From Paraburkholderia sp. BCC1886 (GTDB lineage Bacteria > Pseudomonadota > Gammaproteobacteria > Burkholderiales > Burkholderiaceae), in NCBI RefSeq assembly GCF_900996245.1, contig NZ_CAAJGK010000041.1, positions 62,001 through 126,000 on the forward strand: 64,000 nt of DNA, read 5' to 3'. The notes beneath the pieces were generated by a model. It saw only the letters and a program-made list of their open reading frames with translations, made no database searches and was not told the DNA's origin. Shown here in pieces: positions 8,606-17,898 of this stretch. How positions within the stretch are numbered: position 1 is the stretch's first letter; the number at the start of each line of letters is the position of its first letter. Both the position numbers and the translations under genes were made by a program.

Positions 8606-8711
8606 TATTGAGAAGCCGCAGCAGGCCTTGAAGGCCGGCGGTTAATCGGCGACTCAATTCACCGCATGGAACCATCCGCGTCTAAAGCGCCCACCTGGGG
8701 ATAGTTCCAGC

Positions 8712-9035
8712 TCAGCGGTTCGAGCGCGCTAGCGGACTGCCGGCGAAGGGGTCGTTTTGCCAATCCACGTGTTTCTTGGGCGGCGCGGAGGGCGCGGGCG
8801 TGGCCGATAGCGCGAAATGGTCGATGGATTGACCGGCGCTGATTGCCTGTTTAAGCCACTGGGGCATGTCACCCTTGCCGTCCCAACTGTCACCCGTCGC
8901 GCTGCGGTAGCGTTCGCCCTTTTGCGTGGCAGGATCGGACGCCAGCACGGCAGCAAGATCTTCGGGTTCAATTCCAAATTCTTCCATGCGGTGGCGGAGA
9001 TACGCAATGATGCTATCTCGCTTCCTTTCGTCCAT
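8712..9035 (-). CDS. H-NS family nucleoid-associated protein (short form)
   Basis: The 107-residue protein contains the H-NS C-terminal DNA-binding signature: YRSATGDSWDGKGDMPQWL in residues ~43-61, matching the family pattern YR...TG..W.G.G..P.WL, followed by AISAGQSIDHF. The N-terminal 35 residues form a short charged helix, much shorter than the oligomerisation domain of canonical H-NS, so it may act as a modulator or bind through a different mode. The C-terminal 30 residues are Pro/Ala rich. It binds AT-rich DNA if it behaves as the family. The ATG has AGAAGGA upstream. Confidence 0.78.
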   Translation of the reverse strand: MDERKRDSIIAYLRHRMEEFGIEPEDLAAVLASDPATQKGERYRSATGDSWDGKGDMPQWLKQAISAGQSIDHFALSATPAPSAPPKKHVDWQNDPFAGSPLARSNR

Positions 9036-9646
9036 AAGATATTCGTCCTTCTAAAGCGTGCGGCGTACTGTTAATTACAGATTGCAAGGGGACCCCGCGG
9101 ATGTGCCGAATCCCATGCAAACGGATGCAATGGGACGAGGCCCGCGGTGGGGTATTAATCGAGATATACGTGTGGCAGCGTTGAAACGTCGCTCCGTGAG
9201 TCGATGTATTGCGTCGAGATACCGCGTCGATCTATTGTTTCAGGTGGTGCGTCAGCTTGCCTGCGTGGCAAATGAAGCCGGATAGATTCACGACTGCATT
9301 AAAAGAACGGGGTAACGATGCGCTGATGGCGAACGGCTGTTGTCTACCTGCGCTCCGGAGCTTGCCTGTTGCTGCAACGGGCCGGGCGAAGGCCAGATTT
9401 TTTGCGTTATTGCAGCATCATAACGCAATGCTGGCCATGTCGGCCCAAATTAAGCACCGACCCGACTGATTTTATTTCGAACCAGGCTGATCGGGCTATC
9501 GGAACAATTGCGGATGCCGACAGAAGTGGCGAATAGGAAAACGAGAAACGGGGCGCTTTAAAAAAACTCAATGGTCGAATTCCGCCAATTACGAGATATC
9601 GGCCGGATTCCCGACCGAATCCGACTAAGGGATTCTGCTGGGGCTA
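9036..9646. other. 610-bp intergenic region, relatively AT-rich
   Basis: No convincing gene. The stretch is more AT-rich than its surroundings and carries one conspicuous inverted repeat at 9391-9436. It separates the H-NS-like gene from a small conserved hypothetical gene, both on the minus strand, and presumably contains the promoter of the H-NS-like gene. Confidence 0.5.
9391..9436. repeat. Extended inverted repeat / hairpin
   Basis: Inner arms TTGCGTTAT (9402-9410) and ATAACGCAA (9420-9428) are a perfect 9-bp match around a 9-nt loop; outer arms GGCCAG (9391-9396) and CTGGCC (9431-9436) extend the structure across a small asymmetric interior loop. It is not followed by a T run on either strand, so a terminator is unlikely. 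An operator or structured RNA is possible. Confidence 0.6.
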
Positions 9647-9949
9647 TTACGCGAGTGCCATCTGTTGCGAGGAAGAGGGGAGCGACTCGTGTTCGCCGAG
9701 TCGACCGATCATCGTGGCGAAGTTTTGCCTGGGTTGCGTTCCGGATTGTGTTTCGAGTTGCGTGGATTGTTCGGCGAAGCCACGGAACTCATCGAGCAGC
9801 GCACGCCATGACGCATGCCAACGTGTTTCCTTGATGCACTTCCCGTTCGAATCGGCAATCCGCAACACGCCGTTGTCCGGGTAAAACGTGACGGTAACGA
9901 GCATGCCGTCGATGACGCAAGTCGAAGTGCAGGGGCGCGTGCTAACCAT
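9647..9949 (-). CDS. Conserved small hypothetical protein
   Basis: Read from the ATG at 9949, which has AGAGGA about 9 nt upstream, this gives 100 residues. The frame is open 30 codons further upstream without a site. The first 50 residues form a compact beta-rich pattern (TCVIDGMLVTVTFYPDNGVLRIADSNG in two strands), then an amphipathic helix (WRALLDEFRGFAEQ), then a disordered polar tail. No signal peptide or membrane segment. I do not recognise the family. Confidence 0.6.
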   Translation of the reverse strand: MVSTRPCTSTCVIDGMLVTVTFYPDNGVLRIADSNGKCIKETRWHASWRALLDEFRGFAEQSTQLETQSGTQPRQNFATMIGRLGEHESLPSSSQQMALA

Positions 9950-10307
9950 GGTCGATGTCCTCTTATAGGCGAACGGGAGTGGGCAAAAAATCTGTCGAGG
10001 TTTAGCAAGCGCTGTGCCTGGCTGCTTTACCCGCTGCACGAGGTGCGCTCTTGTTGGAGATCGGGTCGAGGGATTTTTCGAATACCCCCACGCCCGACCG
10101 CAATTTTACGGAGTTGTCAGCAAGCGTTTTATGAGGATGGTAAGGTGTCTCCCATTCCTGTTTTCTCCCGTTTACTGACCGATTGGCGAGCTTCGCCGGA
10201 CCGCTGCGTCTGCGCGAAAGTGCCTGCTTTTGCAGTGCAATTGCATTTAACGAATTGACGCGAATCGATTAGTACGGGACGAACGCTCTAATCCCACCCG
10301 TTGTTAA
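9950..10307. other. 358-bp divergent intergenic region
   Basis: Lies between the small minus-strand gene and the plus-strand MFS gene, so it should hold both promoters. No clear consensus hexamers or dyads were found. Confidence 0.4.
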
Positions 10308-11582
10308 GTGACTCACAAACAATCTATGTTGATCGAAGATAATCTGCCGGCGAGCAGTCACTCGCTGGACGAGACGGCGTCGTCGTCCCTACGTTCCTGG
10401 CTCGCGGTCATAGCCGTGGCCATCGGGGCATTTGCCTTCGTCACCACGGAGTTTCTGCCGGTCGGACTCTTGCCGCGGATTGCCGCCGAACTCGGCGTGC
10501 TACCCGGCACGGCCGGACTCATGGTCACCGTGCCGGGCATCATCGCCGCCATCTCCGCGCCGGGCCTCGTGCTGATAGCGGGTAGCATGGATCGCCGGCG
10601 CGTGTTCATTCTGCTGACGGCCTTGCTGCTGGCGTCCAATCTGATCTCCGCCTTCGCGCCGAATTTCCTCGTCATGTTGTTGGGCCGCGCGTTGCTCGGG
10701 GCGGCGCTGGGCGGATTCTGGACGCTGGCCACCGCCGCTTCCGCACGTCTCGTGCGCCCGAAGGATTCGGCCAGAGCCATGGCAATCATCCTGACGGGTG
10801 TGACCTGCGCGACGGTGATCGGCGTGCCGCTCGGCACCTTCATTGCCAGCTTCGCTTCATGGCGCGGTTCGTTCATGGCGACGGCGCTGCTAGTGGCTGT
10901 TGCACTCGTCGCGCAATTCATCTTCGTGCCGTCGCTGCCTTCCGCGGCGGCGTTGCGTTTGCGCGATCTGGTGGCGCTGCTGCGCCGGCCGCATCCGCGT
11001 CGAAGCATGTTGCTGGTGGCGCTCGCTTTCGGCGCGCATTTCTGCTCGTACACGTACATCACGCCATTCATGCTACGCAACGCGAATATGAGCATGACGA
11101 CGATTACCTGGCTGCTGCTCGGCTTCGGCATCATCGGTTTCTTCTCGAACTTCGCGGCGTCGTCCACGGTGACGCGCAATCTGAAGGTCTCGCTCGCAAC
11201 CATCATTTCGCTGCTGATGTTCTCGTTGTTGTTGCTCCCGCTGCTGCAACATTCACCGCTTGGCGTCGTCGTGCTGGTGCTGACCTGGGGCATGGCGTTC
11301 GGCGCATTGCCGTTGTGCTGCAGTATCTGGATTCAACGTGCGACGCCCGATGCACCGGAAGCCGGCTCGGCGCTTTTCGTCAGCGTGATTCAGATTGCGA
11401 TTGCGGTGGGGTCGCTGGTGGGCGGCGTGGTGGTCGACCATGTGGGCATTTCCGCCGACTTTCTACTCGGCAGTGGGCTGGCCTTGTTGGGACTGGCGGC
11501 GTTGGCGAGTTTCGGAAGGGCAGGAGCGAGCGCGCCGGCCAAGGCGATGGTTGCGCCTGCGTGCACGGATGGTCAATGCTAG
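10308..11582 (+). CDS. MFS exporter, DHA1 family (NepI/AraJ-like)
   Basis: The 424-residue protein has twelve predicted membrane segments. The first helix ends in TTEFLPVGLLP, a hallmark of the NepI/PbuE/AraJ branch of DHA1 exporters, and loop 2-3 has the variant MDRRRVF of the MFS motif A. Family members export purine nucleosides, sugars or drugs. The frame starts at GTG 10308; an in-frame ATG at 10326 is an equally possible start, as neither has a good ribosome binding site. No regulator is adjacent. Substrate unknown. Confidence 0.82.
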   Translation: MTHKQSMLIEDNLPASSHSLDETASSSLRSWLAVIAVAIGAFAFVTTEFLPVGLLPRIAAELGVLPGTAGLMVTVPGIIAAISAPGLVLIAGSMDRRRVFILLTALLLASNLISAFAPNFLVMLLGRALLGAALGGFWTLATAASARLVRPKDSARAMAIILTGVTCATVIGVPLGTFIASFASWRGSFMATALLVAVALVAQFIFVPSLPSAAALRLRDLVALLRRPHPRRSMLLVALAFGAHFCSYTYITPFMLRNANMSMTTITWLLLGFGIIGFFSNFAASSTVTRNLKVSLATIISLLMFSLLLLPLLQHSPLGVVVLVLTWGMAFGALPLCCSIWIQRATPDAPEAGSALFVSVIQIAIAVGSLVGGVVVDHVGISADFLLGSGLALLGLAALASFGRAGASAPAKAMVAPACTDGQC

Positions 11583-11631
11583 CTCGCGTGATCGGTAGCG
11601 CGATGAGCCGCCTCGCTTGCGTGCGGCTCGT

Positions 11632-11850
11632 TCAACCGTGGCTATCGATCCACGCGCGAGCCCAGTCGAGGCCAACGTGCTGGGCTTCGTTCTCGAAGTC
11701 GAAATAACCCAGAATGCCTGACGCTTCAATGAGCTTGCCGCCGCGAGTGATGGTGCCGCTGGCGGCATAACGCTCGGGCTGCAGAATGTCTTCCTGTTGC
11801 AGGATGGCGTGGCCCCAGACGTTGTAGCCGTGGTAAATCTCCGATTCCAT
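11632..11850 (-). CDS. Small hypothetical protein, paralogue 2 of the YKGYE/WID family
   Basis: 72 residues, beginning MESEIYHGYNVWGHA and ending GLDWARAWIDSHG. It shares the N-terminal Y-x-GY strand and the C-terminal acidic-then-W-x-R-x-WID helix with the 6201-6416 product, and more loosely with 26662-26943. Its start codon overlaps the stop codon of the exported-protein gene upstream (TAATG), so the two are probably co-translated. Function unknown. Confidence 0.7.
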   Translation of the reverse strand: MESEIYHGYNVWGHAILQQEDILQPERYAASGTITRGGKLIEASGILGYFDFENEAQHVGLDWARAWIDSHG

Positions 11851-12209
11851 TAGCGTGTTACCCCCGCGGATAGTCCTTGAGCGCCGACCCTCAGCACATT
11901 GCCCTCGGGCGTGATTTGCCGGGGGATGTCCGACATATTAGGTGTTTTGGCGGGCAAGGCGTCATGCGCATTGCTGGAATTGCCCGGCCTGCTGGCTAAC
12001 TTTGCGACCGGTGCGGACGATTGCCGCGACCGGAGTTTGACGATATGCATCGGTCCATGCCTGTGCAGTGACCGGTGCGATGCGGTTTTCGTGCGATGAG
12101 GCGCCCCTATGCGAGATTCGGGCGGATTCCATACCTCGACATAGCCGCCCGCTGCGAATGCAGATGGAGTGAGCAAGGTCATCAGTACGATTAGTCCGGC
12201 GGTTTTCAC
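11850..12209 (-). CDS. Exported small hypothetical protein
   Basis: Starting at GTG 12209, which has AAGGAG 5 nt upstream, the product is 119 residues. It has a clear Sec signal peptide (VKTAGLIVLMTLLTPSAFA, cleavage near residue 19) and a mature basic, proline- and serine-rich, low-complexity region. The open frame upstream of this start has no ribosome binding site and reads poorly. No family recognised. It forms a two-gene unit with the small gene at 11632-11850. Confidence 0.6.
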   Translation of the reverse strand: MKTAGLIVLMTLLTPSAFAAGGYVEVWNPPESRIGAPHRTKTASHRSLHRHGPMHIVKLRSRQSSAPVAKLASRPGNSSNAHDALPAKTPNMSDIPRQITPEGNVLRVGAQGLSAGVTR

Positions 12210-12379
12210 AGATTCTCCTTCGCAGCGCTTTGAGTCGGGGGGTGTTGGGTACTGTATGAATATACAGGTTTTCAAGCGATAGAAGTGAGGCGGATAGGTC
12301 AACGTGTGTCCGCTGCAACATTCATCCTGGTCGACATTGACCCGATCCGCTTTTGTTATCGCCCTCTCCAATACTCGAA

Positions 12380-12408
12380 TTGTTAGCGCATCGCGGCGCT
12401 CGTATATT
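12380..12408 (+). promoter_or_regulatory. Predicted sigma-70 promoter of the first rhamnose operon
   Basis: TTGTTA (12380-12385), exactly 17 bp, TATATT (12403-12408). The predicted start is near 12415, about 47 nt before the ATG of the SDR gene at 12462, which has a CAGGAGA ribosome binding site. Confidence 0.6.
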
Positions 12409-12461
12409 GTCGCCACGCCTCATCAAAGACAGCGGTAATACAACGAGTCAGGAGACAAGCG

Positions 12462-13214
12462 ATGAATCGGATCGATCTGGAAGGGCGCGTTGTCGCCATC
12501 ACTGGCGGTGCGCGTGGCATCGGCTACGCAGTGGCGCAACGGGCGCTCAATTCGGGCGCATCGGTGGCACTGTGGGACGTCGACGCCGACCGTCTCGCGC
12601 GCAGCCAGCGCGAACTCAGCGAACACGGCAAGGTCACGGCCGTCAGCGTCGAGTTGACCCAGGAAGCGGTCGTCGCCCAGGCGGTCGCGCAAACGGTCGC
12701 CGAGCATGGCGCGATCGACGTGCTGATCAACTGCGCGGGCATTACCGGCGGCAACGGCACGACCTGGGAACTGGAGCCCGACGTGTGGCGCCGCGTGATC
12801 GACGTGAATCTGATCGGCCCGTATCTCACCTGTCGCGCAGTCGTGCCGCAGATGCTCAAACAGGGTTACGGCCGCATCGTCAATATCTCGTCGGTCGCGG
12901 GTAAGGAAGGCAACCCCAACGCCTCGCATTACAGCGCGTCCAAGGCCGGGCTCATCGGCCTGACCAAATCCCTCGGCAAGGAACTCGCGACGAAGAACAT
13001 TCTCGTGAATGCCGTCACGCCCGCAGCGGCCAAAACCGAAATTTTCGATTCGATGTCGCAGCAGCATATCGACTACATGCTGTCGAAAATCCCCATGAAC
13101 CGCTTCCTGTTGCCGGAAGAAGCTGCGTCGCTGATTCTGTGGCTGTCGTCGGAAGATTGCGCGTTCAGCACGGGCTCGGTGTTCGATCTGTCGGGCGGCC
13201 GTGCGACTTACTGA
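12462..13214 (+). CDS. SDR oxidoreductase, probable 2-keto-3-deoxy-L-rhamnonate dehydrogenase
   Basis: A 250-residue classical short-chain dehydrogenase: nucleotide loop GGARGIG (15-21), NAG variant CAGITGG, catalytic Ser144, Tyr157 and Lys161 (YSASK). Asp39 at the end of the second strand (WDVD) favours NAD over NADP. It opens an operon with a sugar-acid permease, L-rhamnonate dehydratase and L-rhamnose dehydrogenase. Since the last of these already covers rhamnose oxidation, this enzyme most likely oxidises 2-keto-3-deoxy-L-rhamnonate at C4, as LRA5 does in the diketo-hydrolase variant of the pathway. This role is inferred from context; a related sugar or sugar-acid substrate is possible. 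Confidence 0.75.
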   Translation: MNRIDLEGRVVAITGGARGIGYAVAQRALNSGASVALWDVDADRLARSQRELSEHGKVTAVSVELTQEAVVAQAVAQTVAEHGAIDVLINCAGITGGNGTTWELEPDVWRRVIDVNLIGPYLTCRAVVPQMLKQGYGRIVNISSVAGKEGNPNASHYSASKAGLIGLTKSLGKELATKNILVNAVTPAAAKTEIFDSMSQQHIDYMLSKIPMNRFLLPEEAASLILWLSSEDCAFSTGSVFDLSGGRATY

Positions 13215-13327
13215 TATCTGTTGAAGCACGCGCCAAGCACGCGCCAAGAACCCGCGAAGCACCATCCAGCATCACATAAAAAAACAGCAGCACGCGCACA
13301 GCGCGGCACTGACAGGAAGGAGACGAC

Positions 13328-14653
13328 ATGAACGCGCAAGCGCCCGCAACACTGACGGCGATCGACGGCAAGGTCATGCGCCGGTTGTTGCCGTTCCTTC
13401 TGCTGATGTACGTGCTGGCGTTTCTCGACCGCGCGAACATCGGCTTCGCGCAGAAAGCCTTGCAGCACGACACGGGTCTGTCGAACGCGGCATTCGCTTT
13501 CGGTGCAGGAGTGTTCTTCATCGGCTATGCGTTGTTCGAGGTGCCCAGCAATCTGCTGCTGCACCGGTTCGGGGCGCGCGTGTGGATGTGCCGGATCATG
13601 GTGACGTGGGGGCTCGTGTCCGCGGCGATGTCGCTCGCTCACACACCGGCGGCGTTCTACACGCTGCGCTTTCTGCTCGGCGTGGCCGAAGCGGGCTTCT
13701 TCCCCGGCGTGATCTATTACCTGACGCACTGGTTTCCGCAGGCGTCGCGTGCTCGCGCAGTTGGCGTGTTTTATTTCGGCGCGCCGCTGGCGTTTATTTT
13801 CGGCAGTCCGTTGTCGGGGTCGTTGCTGGAGTTGCATGGCGCGTTGGGACTCGCCGGCTGGCAATGGCTGTTTCTGATCGAAGGCGCGTTGGCGTCGGTG
13901 GTCGGCGTGTGGGCGTTCTGGTATCTCGACAACCGTCCTGAAGACGCGCGCTGGCTCGACGCGCAGGAACGCGCGACGCTGCGCGCCGCGCTCGACGACG
14001 ATGCGCTCGCCGCGTCCGCGCATGGTCCGCATCGCATTCTCGGGGCCTTGCTCGATCGCCGGGTGTTGCTGCTCTCGGCCATCTATCTGCTGATCCAGAT
14101 GAGCGTGTACGGCGTGATCTTCTATCTGCCGCAGCAGGTTGCGGCGTTGCTCGGCACCACGGTGGGTTTCCGCGTGGGTCTGGTGGCGGCGTTGCCGTGG
14201 CTGTGCGCACTGGCCGTCACGTGGTACGTGCCGCGTCGCGCGGACCGGTTTGGCAGCCATCGACGCTGGTCGGTGGCGTTGCTGGTGCTGGCGGGACTCG
14301 GCATCGCCGTCTCGGGGCTCGCGCACAACCCGGCGCTCGGTCTGCTCGCGCTGTGCTGCGCGGCGAGCGGGTTTATCGCGGCGCAACCGCTGTTCTGGAC
14401 GTTTCCCACGCGCTACCTGACCGGCGCGGCGGCGGCGGGCGGCATCGCCTTGATCAATTCGCTGGGCGGGCTCGGCGGTTTCATCGCACCGAGTTTGCGG
14501 ACCGCCGCCGAGCACGCATTTTCATCGACCTCGGCGGGACTCGTGGTGCTCGGTCTGTCGAGCCTGCTGGCCGCGCTGATGATCGGCACGCTGTTGCGCC
14601 GTGAGACCGCGTATCCGCTGCCGTCGCAATCGGTTCTGCGCCGCGTCCGCTAG
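13328..14653 (+). CDS. MFS permease of the anion:cation symporter type, probable rhamnonate/rhamnose uptake
   Basis: The 441-residue, twelve-helix protein belongs to the ACS family (tartrate/galactarate/phthalate permeases). Signature seen: [11 protein letters not shown] in helix 1 (residues ~35-45), [19 protein letters not shown] in helix 2/loop 2-3 and [15 protein letters not shown] in helix 4. It lies between the SDR and the rhamnonate dehydratase gene, as RhmT lies next to RhmD in enterobacteria, so it probably imports a deoxy-sugar acid such as L-rhamnonate. It has a good AGGAGA site before the ATG. Confidence 0.82.
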   Translation: MNAQAPATLTAIDGKVMRRLLPFLLLMYVLAFLDRANIGFAQKALQHDTGLSNAAFAFGAGVFFIGYALFEVPSNLLLHRFGARVWMCRIMVTWGLVSAAMSLAHTPAAFYTLRFLLGVAEAGFFPGVIYYLTHWFPQASRARAVGVFYFGAPLAFIFGSPLSGSLLELHGALGLAGWQWLFLIEGALASVVGVWAFWYLDNRPEDARWLDAQERATLRAALDDDALAASAHGPHRILGALLDRRVLLLSAIYLLIQMSVYGVIFYLPQQVAALLGTTVGFRVGLVAALPWLCALAVTWYVPRRADRFGSHRRWSVALLVLAGLGIAVSGLAHNPALGLLALCCAASGFIAAQPLFWTFPTRYLTGAAAAGGIALINSLGGLGGFIAPSLRTAAEHAFSSTSAGLVVLGLSSLLAALMIGTLLRRETAYPLPSQSVLRRVR

Positions 14654-14729
14654 ACGCAATTTCCAGCCGCGTTTTTTAACGGCCCATTCGCTGCAATTTC
14701 TGACAGCATCCTTCACGGAGCCCCTTTTC

Positions 14730-15908
14730 ATGGCCATGCCCACTATCCGGCACGTGCGTGCCTTCATCGTTCGCGGCGGCGGTGCGGACTATCACGACCA
14801 ACCCGGTGGACACTGGATCGACGATCACATTGCCACGCCGATGTCGCGTTATCCCGAGTATCGGCAGAGCCGTCAGTCGTTCGGCATCAACGTGCTCGGC
14901 ACGCTGGTGGTGGAAATCGAGGCAAGCGACGGCACCGTCGGCTTTGCGGTGACGACCGGCGGCGAGATCGGCGCGTTTATCGTCGAGAAGCATCTGGCGC
15001 GTTTCCTCGAAGGGCAACTGGTGACCGACATCGAGAAGATGTGGGATCAGATGTATTACTCGACGCTGTACTACGGTCGTAAGGGCGTGGTGCTCAACAC
15101 GATTTCAGGCGTCGATCTCGCTCTTTGGGATCTGCTCGCGAAGGTGCGCAAGGAGCCGGTGTATCAACTATTGGGCGGACCGGTGCGCGACGAGCTGGTG
15201 TTCTATGCGACCGGCGCGCGGCCCGATCTCGCGAAGGAGATGGGTTTCATCGGCGGCAAGCTGCCTTTGCAGCACGGTCCGGCCGAAGGCGAGGCGGGGC
15301 TCAAGCAGAATCTCGAGAAACTGGCGGACATGCGCAGCCGTGTCGGCGACGACTTCTGGCTGATGTACGACTGCTGGATGAGTCTCGACGTGCCGTATGC
15401 AACGCGGCTCGCACGAGGCGCGCATGAATACGGACTGAAGTGGATCGAAGAATGCCTGCCGCCGGACGACTACTGGGGTTACGCCGAACTGCGCCGCAAC
15501 GTGCCGCGCGGCATGATGGTGTCGACCGGCGAACACGAGGCCACCCGTTGGGGCTTTCGCATGTTGCTTGAAATGCAGTGCTGCGATCTGATCCAGCCGG
15601 ACGTGGGCTGGTGCGGCGGCATTACCGAACTCATCAAGATTTCCGCGCTGGCCGACGCCCACAACGTGATGGTCGTGCCGCATGGGTCGTCGGTGTACAG
15701 CTATCACTTCGTCGTCACGCGGCATAACTCGCCGTTCGCCGAATTTCTGATGATGGCGCCCAAGGCCGACGAAGTCGTGCCGATGTTCACGCCGCTGCTG
15801 CTCGACGAGCCCGTGCCCGTGAACGGCCGCATGAAGGTGCCGGACACGCCGGGCTTCGGCGTGCGGCTGAACCCGGAATGCGCGCTGGTGCGGCCGTATC
15901 CGCGATGA
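14730..15908 (+). CDS. rhmD: L-rhamnonate dehydratase
   Basis: The 392-residue enolase-superfamily enzyme dehydrates L-rhamnonate to 2-keto-3-deoxy-L-rhamnonate. Characteristic stretches include [19 protein letters not shown] (20-38) and [16 protein letters not shown] (47-62), matching the enterobacterial enzyme. The Mg2+ ligands are Asp214 (LMYDCWM), Glu240 (WIEECLPP) and Glu268 (STGEHEATR), and the catalytic His318 is in VPHGSSVYS. The ATG at 14730 has GGAG about 10 nt upstream; the longer open frame runs into the permease gene and is not used. It is the most diagnostic gene of the rhamnose cluster. Confidence 0.93.
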   Translation: MAMPTIRHVRAFIVRGGGADYHDQPGGHWIDDHIATPMSRYPEYRQSRQSFGINVLGTLVVEIEASDGTVGFAVTTGGEIGAFIVEKHLARFLEGQLVTDIEKMWDQMYYSTLYYGRKGVVLNTISGVDLALWDLLAKVRKEPVYQLLGGPVRDELVFYATGARPDLAKEMGFIGGKLPLQHGPAEGEAGLKQNLEKLADMRSRVGDDFWLMYDCWMSLDVPYATRLARGAHEYGLKWIEECLPPDDYWGYAELRRNVPRGMMVSTGEHEATRWGFRMLLEMQCCDLIQPDVGWCGGITELIKISALADAHNVMVVPHGSSVYSYHFVVTRHNSPFAEFLMMAPKADEVVPMFTPLLLDEPVPVNGRMKVPDTPGFGVRLNPECALVRPYPR

Positions 15909-15943
15909 TCGCGCTTTCAGTGTGACGAACCCAGGAAAGGAGA

Positions 15944-16732
15944 ATGGACGTGTTGCTCAAGGACAAGGTCGTGATCGTCACCGGCGGCTCGCGCGGCATC
16001 GGCCGGGCCATCGCGGTTGCATGCGCCGCCGAAGGTGCGGACGTGGCGATCAACTACTGGGGCGATAACGATGCCTCGTATGGCCGCCGCTCCGCGGTGG
16101 CCGAAGTGATCGAAGAGATCGAGTCGCTGGGGCGGCGCGTGATTGCCGTCGAAGGGAACGTCGCCGCGCGCGAGACCGGCCAGCAACTGGTGCGTCAGAC
16201 CGTCGAGGCGTTCGGCAAGGTGGACGTGCTGGCGAGCAACGCGGGCATCTGTCCGTTTCACGCGTTTCTGGATATGCCGGCGGAAATTCTCGAGTCGACG
16301 GTGGGCGTCAATCTGAACGGCGCGTTCTTCGTCACGCAAGCCGCGGCGCAGCAGATGAAAGCGCAGGGCACGGGCGGCGCGATCGTCGCGACGAGTTCGA
16401 TCAGCGCGCTAGTGGGCGGCGGCATGCAGACGCATTACACGCCGACGAAGGCCGGCGTGCATTCGCTCATGCAATCGTGCGCGGTCGCGTTGGGGCCTTA
16501 CGGAATTCGCTGCAACTCGGTGATGCCCGGCACCATTGCCACCGATCTGAACGCGGAAGATCTCGCGGACGAAGCGAAAAAAGCGTACTTCGAGAAGCGT
16601 ATTCCGCTCGGCCGGTTGGGTCGTCCGGAAGACGTGGCCGACTGCGTGACGTTTCTCGCGTCCGATCGCGCGCGCTATGTGACCGGCGCCGCGTTGCTGG
16701 TGGACGGCGGTCTGTTCGTCAACCTGCAGTAG
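15944..16732 (+). CDS. L-rhamnose 1-dehydrogenase (SDR family)
   Basis: The 262-residue SDR oxidises L-rhamnose to L-rhamnono-lactone. It has the loop TGGSRGIG (13-20), the substrate-side stretch NAGICPFHAFLDMP (99-112), catalytic Ser152, Tyr165 and Lys169 (YTPTK), and the C-terminus VDGGLFVNLQ. These last two features are those of the characterised Azotobacter rhamnose dehydrogenase. The second strand ends INYWGDND without an acidic residue in the usual NAD-selecting place, in line with the NADP use of that enzyme. Last gene of the first rhamnose operon; its end lies 15 bp from the end of the convergent LysR gene. Confidence 0.9.
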   Translation: MDVLLKDKVVIVTGGSRGIGRAIAVACAAEGADVAINYWGDNDASYGRRSAVAEVIEEIESLGRRVIAVEGNVAARETGQQLVRQTVEAFGKVDVLASNAGICPFHAFLDMPAEILESTVGVNLNGAFFVTQAAAQQMKAQGTGGAIVATSSISALVGGGMQTHYTPTKAGVHSLMQSCAVALGPYGIRCNSVMPGTIATDLNAEDLADEAKKAYFEKRIPLGRLGRPEDVADCVTFLASDRARYVTGAALLVDGGLFVNLQ

Positions 16733-16747
16733 CGCACGATGCCGAAT

Positions 16748-17803
16748 TCAATCGACCGGTGCGGACGCGATCAGAGACTCGGGCGGCGTGTCGTGCGCGG
16801 TGTCGTGCGCGGTGTCGTGCATAGTGCTGGCCTCACCACCATCGACACCGGCACCGGCGTCGCGCGCGAGCTTGTGCGAGAAGCCGCGCAACAGGTCGAT
16901 GAAGCGCAGCGCCGGCTCGGCGAGCGTTTCTTCCTTGCGCGTGAGAATGCCGAACCCCGCAAGGCTCTTGCCGATTTCGAGCGGCAGTGCGACCAGCAAT
17001 TTGCCGCGCACGTGATCGCGCACGACCGACTCGGGCAGCATTGCAATCGCATCGTAATTCTCGAGCAGTTGCAAGGTCGCGAAGATCGACGCGCATTCGG
17101 TCAGGTTGACCGGCGTCGCGAGCCCCGCGCGCGCAAGCTCTTCTTCGAACAGCACGCGCGCCGGACTCGTGACGGGCTGCGCAACCCACGGCCAGTCGAT
17201 CAGTTCGCGCAAGCTGACGCGTGCACGCTGCGCGAGCGGATGCACGGAGCGCACGACCAACAGCAAGGTCTCTCTCGCGAGCGGTTCGAAGCTGAAGTCG
17301 TTGTGCTGCAAAGGACTGGTCAGGCGGCCCAACGCGAGATCGACCTCACGGCGGTGCAGCAGTTGCACGACCTGGTCGCTGGTCTCGCCGAGAATGCGCA
17401 CGTTGAGCAGCGGGCTTTCGGTTTTCAATGCGGCGACGGCCATGGCCAGCAGATCGGGCGCCGCGCCCATGATCGCGCCGACGGTCAGTTGCCCATGTCC
17501 GCCGCGCCGTTTGACGTCGAGGTCTTCGGCGAAGCGCGTCAACTCGGCAAGTGCCCGGCGCGCATAGGCGAGCGTGACGACGCCGAGCGGCGTGGGCGTC
17601 ATGCCGCGCGCGTTGCGCTCGAACAGCAGGAAGCCGAACGCGTCTTCGATATCGCCGAGCATGCGGCTCGCGCTCGGTTGCGCCACGTTGACGGCCTCGG
17701 CGGCCTGATGAAGATTGCGTGCGTCGTCCAGCGCGACGAGCAACGCGAGGTGCTTGAACTTGAGCCGGTTGACGAGTGCGACGGCAGCTGAGTGTTGGCT
17801 CAT
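16748..17803 (-). CDS. LysR-type regulator of the rhamnose cluster
   Basis: Read from the ATG at 17803 the product has 351 residues: an N-terminal winged HTH (about 15-75, with AAEAVNVAQPSASRMLGDIE) and a periplasmic-binding-like effector domain (about 105-310). The HTH and the GQLTVGAIMGAAPDLL stretch place it near GbpR-type regulators of sugar genes. It sits between the two rhamnose operons and is divergent from rhaM, so it probably senses rhamnose or a pathway intermediate. The C-terminus carries an HDTA repeat (from a 12-bp tandem repeat) that is outside the conserved domain. Confidence 0.87.
   Translation of the reverse strand: MSQHSAAVALVNRLKFKHLALLVALDDARNLHQAAEAVNVAQPSASRMLGDIEDAFGFLLFERNARGMTPTPLGVVTLAYARRALAELTRFAEDLDVKRRGGHGQLTVGAIMGAAPDLLAMAVAALKTESPLLNVRILGETSDQVVQLLHRREVDLALGRLTSPLQHNDFSFEPLARETLLLVVRSVHPLAQRARVSLRELIDWPWVAQPVTSPARVLFEEELARAGLATPVNLTECASIFATLQLLENYDAIAMLPESVVRDHVRGKLLVALPLEIGKSLAGFGILTRKEETLAEPALRFIDLLRGFSHKLARDAGAGVDGGEASTMHDTAHDTAHDTPPESLIASAPVD
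16789..16824. repeat. 12-bp tandem repeat in the 3' end of the LysR gene
   Basis: Two perfect copies of TGTCGTGCGCGG and a third diverged copy (TGTCGTGCATAG). The unit is a multiple of three and encodes HDTA repeats near the C-terminus of the regulator, so copy-number changes would vary tail length without frameshift. Confidence 0.8.
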
Positions 17804-17859
17804 GATTCCGGTGCAGGTGGTGTGCGATGTAGTACGGGATGGAATGCGGGTGTTGCTGC

Positions 17860-17898
17860 GATCCGGTTTGCGGATCGCCCAATCCCAAACTCGGATTG
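17860..17898. promoter_or_regulatory. Twin LysR-type operator sites (ATC-N9-GAT)
   Basis: Two dyads lie in the divergent region: GATCCG-N5-CGGATC (17860-17876) and CAATCC-N7-GGATTG (17880-17898). Both contain ATC-N9-GAT, the classical LysR half-site arrangement, and their centres are 21 bp apart, two helical turns. The second overlaps the -35 hexamer of the rhaM promoter. This is the pattern of recognition plus activation sites for a LysR tetramer. Confidence 0.6.

Noticed and set aside
9402..9428. Inverted repeat as a Rho-independent terminator
   Set aside because: The T run precedes the hairpin on the plus strand and is an A run after it on the minus strand, so neither direction terminates.
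12423..13265. 280-codon minus-strand frame over the first SDR gene
   Set aside because: Antisense shadow of a clear SDR with complete catalytic residues.
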